Positions 60,945-64,000 of a stretch of 64,000 bases of DNA are shown in pieces. How positions within the stretch are numbered: the stretch's first letter is position 1; every line of letters starts with the position of its first letter. The DNA is taken from NCBI GenBank assembly GCA_021151525.1, contig JAGKXD010000007.1:1-64000 (forward strand). The letters run 5' to 3'. This DNA comes from Cellvibrionaceae bacterium (lineage in GTDB: Bacteria; Pseudomonadota; Gammaproteobacteria; Pseudomonadales; Cellvibrionaceae). The notes under the pieces were generated by a model, which searched no databases, was not told the DNA's origin, and was given only the letters and a program-made list of their open reading frames with translations. The translations under genes were made by a program, and so were the position numbers.

Positions 60945-62711
60945 CTACTGTGCAACTGGTAGCGTAGGAATCGCTTGGCTGCAATCACCTACCAAGGGCA
61001 AGTTTGCACATACATATTGACCCGCCGTGTTTTCGGTTGCAGCACCCGCTGGTGCAAGAGCATTCACGCGTTGTTTCCACAATTGCCAAAGCATAAAACC
61101 ATCATTGGCTTGGCCTTTGTTTTTAATATATTTAACAAGTGTTTCCACATTGTAATACTGGGTTGCCATATTATTTTGGCCGTTGAGAATATCTGCATCG
61201 TACACGGTGCCTGCGGGTGCGTTAATTTTTAACACTGAACCACCGGCACCTTCTGGCGCTATCTCCATACCCATGTTGATCGGGCCGTTGTAAATTGCGC
61301 GATAAGACAAATAGCCTTCGCGTGGATCGTAATAATCGCCTGCATCATATGACATGAGGTTGATGTAAGTGAGCTTGCTGCCTTGGCGTTTCACTAAATT
61401 GTACAGCGTGCCGCCGAAAGGTGAGCCCCATTGTACTTTGCCTTCTTCAAATGCAGTTCCCTTCACGTAGTAAGCACCGGTTGACCAACCTGCAATAGAA
61501 ATTCCCAAGCCTGCTCCGCGCGCTTGAATTTCGTTGTACAAGCTGGTGATTATGTTTTCAATTTCTGCATCTTTACTGCAGCTGAAATTTGCATCGTCGA
61601 GTTTATTACAGGCAGAGCTTGAAGACTCCCAATCTATATCCACACCTGATGCACCTAAATCTTGTGCCAGTGCAACAATGCGAGGAGCATTAAAACGCGT
61701 CCATTGATCACCTTGGCTGTAAGACCATCCACCCACAGAAATCCACACTTGTGTACCGCGATTTCTCAGTGCGGTAATGATGTTGCGTAAATCTTGTGCT
61801 TGCTGTGCACTGAAAACGCGTTGGCCATTGTTGGTACTTGCGCCTTCTGCAAATTCAAATCCTGCAACAGATTGGTCAAATGCATAACTACCTTTTTGGT
61901 AAGTGGTATCTGGGCGCACAAAGGCCAAATGTAAATTAGTAATGTAGTTAGGGATGTTCGCCGTTTTTAAATCGTAAATGCTAGTCAACCAAGTGCCTGC
62001 ATAAGTTACGTAACGATGTCCGCCTGTCACCGAACTTACAGATGACGAACTTTTTGAGCTTGTGCTGTTCGTCGTTGAGCTCACAGAAGAGGCAGAAGAT
62101 TTACTGCTCGCGCTTGATGCAGAGCTCGCCGCACAAGGGCCGAGATTAATCCACACATCGCTTGCAGATGAGTGAGTGGACGGATCTTCATTTTGTGTCC
62201 ACCATTTGGCTTGATATTTAGTGCCTTTGTAAACCACTTGCATATCTTTGGTGTAAGTCGCAGTTGCGCTCCACTCAGACTGGCTCGGGCAATTGGACGT
62301 TGAAGAAATAGTAGAGCTAGCGACAGAACTGGCAACGGAACTTGCTATAGAACTCGCAACACTAGACGCGCTAGATTTGCTAGAGACACTCGAAATACTT
62401 GATAGGCTAGAAGCACTGGACGTACTTGATTTGCTGGATGCAAGGCTAGAGGTTGCAGTGCAAGCGCCAAGGGTCGTCCACGCATTAGCTGCGGCCCAGC
62501 CTACTCCCGGTTCGTAGGGTCCGCCGGTAGAACACCATCCACCCACATCACAGCGATAAGCATTGCCAACATTTTTAACAATCGCACCTGTTGCATAAGT
62601 GGAGCCGTTTACATATTGCGGCACGCTGGTGCAATCGTACGCATACGCATGGCTTTGTGTCGATGCGAAAATTCCCGCAGCTCCCAAAAATAACCAAATA
62701 TAATTCTTCAT
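60945..62711 (-). CDS. GH18 chitinase with chitin-binding modules and polyserine linkers
   Basis: The protein has a signal peptide (MKNYIWLFLGAAGIFASTQS) and a first binding module (about 26-83, with GNAYRCDVGGW). A serine-rich linker, a CBM5/12-type module (about 141-195, YQAKWWTQNEDPS) and a second serine linker come next, then a GH18 barrel (about 235-560) with GVDIDWE, catalytic Glu362. It would bind and hydrolyse chitin outside the cell. The 588-residue length is normal for such modular chitinases. It is convergent with GH97 and unrelated to starch, so it probably has its own control. Confidence 0.93.
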   Translation of the reverse strand: MKNYIWLFLGAAGIFASTQSHAYAYDCTSVPQYVNGSTYATGAIVKNVGNAYRCDVGGWCSTGGPYEPGVGWAAANAWTTLGACTATSSLASSKSSTSSASSLSSISSVSSKSSASSVASSIASSVASSVASSTISSTSNCPSQSEWSATATYTKDMQVVYKGTKYQAKWWTQNEDPSTHSSASDVWINLGPCAASSASSASSKSSASSVSSTTNSTSSKSSSSVSSVTGGHRYVTYAGTWLTSIYDLKTANIPNYITNLHLAFVRPDTTYQKGSYAFDQSVAGFEFAEGASTNNGQRVFSAQQAQDLRNIITALRNRGTQVWISVGGWSYSQGDQWTRFNAPRIVALAQDLGASGVDIDWESSSSACNKLDDANFSCSKDAEIENIITSLYNEIQARGAGLGISIAGWSTGAYYVKGTAFEEGKVQWGSPFGGTLYNLVKRQGSKLTYINLMSYDAGDYYDPREGYLSYRAIYNGPINMGMEIAPEGAGGSVLKINAPAGTVYDADILNGQNNMATQYYNVETLVKYIKNKGQANDGFMLWQLWKQRVNALAPAGAATENTAGQYVCANLPLVGDCSQAIPTLPVAQ

Positions 62712-63162
62712 CTCTTTCCCCCTGGGTTTGTATTTAATGAAAATTTTTTAAAAACTTTTTTAGAACAGAGATAAAACAGAAACAAAATTTTGCGCAAACG
62801 AAACCCTATACCGCGTTTAGTAAGCGCAGTAGTGGCACATCAATGGCATTGAACTTCCTGAAAAAGACACGCGACAAAATCTCAGCGCTGTTGATAGGAA
62901 CACTGAGTAAACGGGAAAAACTTATTGTTATTATCGAATGGCAGTAATTCACAACAAAAGGATTGCTGCCGGTTATATCACTAAGGGTCTAAACTTACGC
63001 CTGCAGGACAACGTTGTCAATTGGTGTAGTCAAATTTTTTTGGAGGTGTGATCTGTGTGGCTTTAGGTCTTGCCAGTTGGTGCTTAGCTTCTGGATGCGT
63101 TTTATGGGTTTGGCGATTCAGGCAATCAGGTAGGCTAAGCTACCTGATTGCTCTCGCAGGTT
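62712..63162. other. Intergenic region upstream of the chitinase gene
   Basis: No gene, repeat or operator of the ATACGTAT type was recognised. A perfect 12-bp inverted repeat, GCAATCAGGTAG (63122-63133) with CTACCTGATTGC (63140-63151), lies 12 bp after the stop of the lipoprotein gene. It lacks a T tract on either strand, so it could be a weak terminator or a stabilising hairpin. Confidence 0.5.
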
Positions 63163-63906
63163 TCAGCGTTTGGTAATTTTTAATGCTGCATCTACAAAAT
63201 AAATTGTCGTGGTTCCTTCGTAGCCTGAATCAGTTCCAAAAATAGCCCAGATTGCGCCATTGGCATCACTATAGGTTGTGAATTTTCCGGGTTCACTTTT
63301 TAGTGTTTTCTTTTTGAAGGTTACATCTGCGTTATCGCAATCCAAACCATTGGCGATATTGCCTATAAGCATGACATCGCTACCGCCTGCCGCCTGATTG
63401 TTCTTATCGATGTTTAATAAATAAAAGCCGGTGCCGTCGTTAACGGCTTTGGGTTCAATTTTGGCTGCACCCGCTTTGACATAAACCGAATCCCCGGGTG
63501 AACCGCCTATTCCAGAGCAGCCGCTGTGAACATTAGTGCCTAAGCCGAGTTCAAAATCAATTTCGTAACGCGTGTTGGGTTCAAATCCGGTAAATTTTTT
63601 GGCGATGAACATAAACAAATCATCACTGTGATTATTGCCGCTAATTTTTATGCCTTTGCGATTTTGTCCAAGTGATGCGGGGAGTGCGGTGTAACTTGAT
63701 GTGAGTTCATAAAAGGTCTCCTCACCCGCTGGGTAATCCGCAAAGCCTGCTGTCCAGCCATCAGCGTTGGAGTTGAAATTGATATTAATAGTCTGCGTTT
63801 GATTGAGTGGTGGCCCTATATAAAGAGTGCCACCACCACAGGCGCTTAACGCAGAAATCAGAAAGCTACCTGCGATTAATCTTAAAGCTTGGTGAGTGTG
63901 CGTCAT
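63163..63906 (-). CDS. Secreted lipoprotein of unknown function
   Basis: I do not recognise this 247-residue protein. It has a lipoprotein signal with lipobox ALSAC (Cys23) followed by GGG, a beta-rich body with ININFNSNADGWTAGFADYP and YEIDFELGLGT, and an end with TTIYFVDAALKI. The overall character suggests a jelly-roll fold, such as a carbohydrate-binding or adhesion domain. Three cysteines after the lipobox could form a disulphide. It lies upstream of the chitinase on the same strand but 450 bp away, so it is probably a separate unit. Confidence 0.72.
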   Translation of the reverse strand: MTHTHQALRLIAGSFLISALSACGGGTLYIGPPLNQTQTININFNSNADGWTAGFADYPAGEETFYELTSSYTALPASLGQNRKGIKISGNNHSDDLFMFIAKKFTGFEPNTRYEIDFELGLGTNVHSGCSGIGGSPGDSVYVKAGAAKIEPKAVNDGTGFYLLNIDKNNQAAGGSDVMLIGNIANGLDCDNADVTFKKKTLKSEPGKFTTYSDANGAIWAIFGTDSGYEGTTTIYFVDAALKITKR

Positions 63907-64000
63907 AGTTGAGTCTCATGGAATTGTTAAATCGATGAGTCATTGTGGCGTCTTGTATGTTTTGATTCTGTGGCGAATATGTAGTGACTTGTAAAAAATT

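Overview
The window comes from a gammaproteobacterial chromosome and most likely from a Cellvibrio-type saprophyte (Cellvibrionales). I infer this from three things: the gammaproteobacterial S10-spc-alpha ribosomal gene order; the many secreted polysaccharidases and lipoproteins joined by long polyserine linkers, a known habit of Cellvibrio and Saccharophagus; and a starch locus with a TonB-dependent receptor and an associated flavin halogenase. No tRNA, rRNA, CRISPR array, prophage or insertion sequence was recognised.

Layout. (1) 58-13591 holds ribosomal genes. The S10 operon from rplC to rpsQ runs with only a 38-bp gap into the spc operon (rplN to secY-rpmJ). A terminator and new promoter candidates follow, then the alpha operon (rpsM, rpsK, rpsD, rpoA, rplQ). 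rplQ is set apart from rpoA by a terminator-like hairpin and a second stem-loop. (2) 13.7-23.4 kb is mixed housekeeping: a polyserine PEBP-like lipoprotein, a CadC-type membrane regulator with TPRs next to an S9 peptidase, uvrA, a small membrane protein, and a PadR regulator with its membrane partner behind a double palindromic operator. (3) 23.7-28.3 kb is a divergent c-di-GMP pair (PAS-GGDEF-EAL and HD-GYP). (4) 28.4-31.3 kb carries a PEP-CTERM protein, a YajR-like MFS transporter, a perfect 23-bp inverted repeat and ssb. (5) 31.4-38.4 kb is a plant cell wall cluster: a membrane-anchored AraC regulator, a GH5 lipoprotein, a metal-ligand-less pirin-like protein, GH39 and GH43. (6) 38.5-44.3 kb has a DUF2235 hydrolase and a MacAB-like ABC exporter with two separate permease genes. 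(7) 44.5-60.9 kb is a starch/maltodextrin system: LacI regulator, sugar MFS transporter, GH15 lipoprotein, cytoplasmic GH13, TonB-dependent receptor, tryptophan-halogenase-like flavoprotein, exported GH13 and exported GH97. (8) 60.9-63.9 kb ends with a GH18 chitinase and a lipoprotein of unknown function.

How the starch genes fit together (inference). The TonB receptor would bring maltodextrins across the outer membrane. The exported GH13, the GH97 and the GH15 lipoprotein would cut them, the MFS protein would carry maltose-type sugars through the inner membrane, and the cytoplasmic GH13 would finish hydrolysis. Six palindromes sharing the core ATACGTAT sit in pairs before the GH15, GH13 and receptor genes and nowhere else I looked. 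Their central CG fits the LacI-type regulator at 44524, so the locus looks like a locally controlled regulon.

The best candidates for follow-up are the ATACGTAT operators, the halogenase-like protein inside the starch locus, the pirin-like protein without metal ligands, the hairpins between rpoA and rplQ, and a possible structured RNA on the minus strand near 13.7-13.85 kb.
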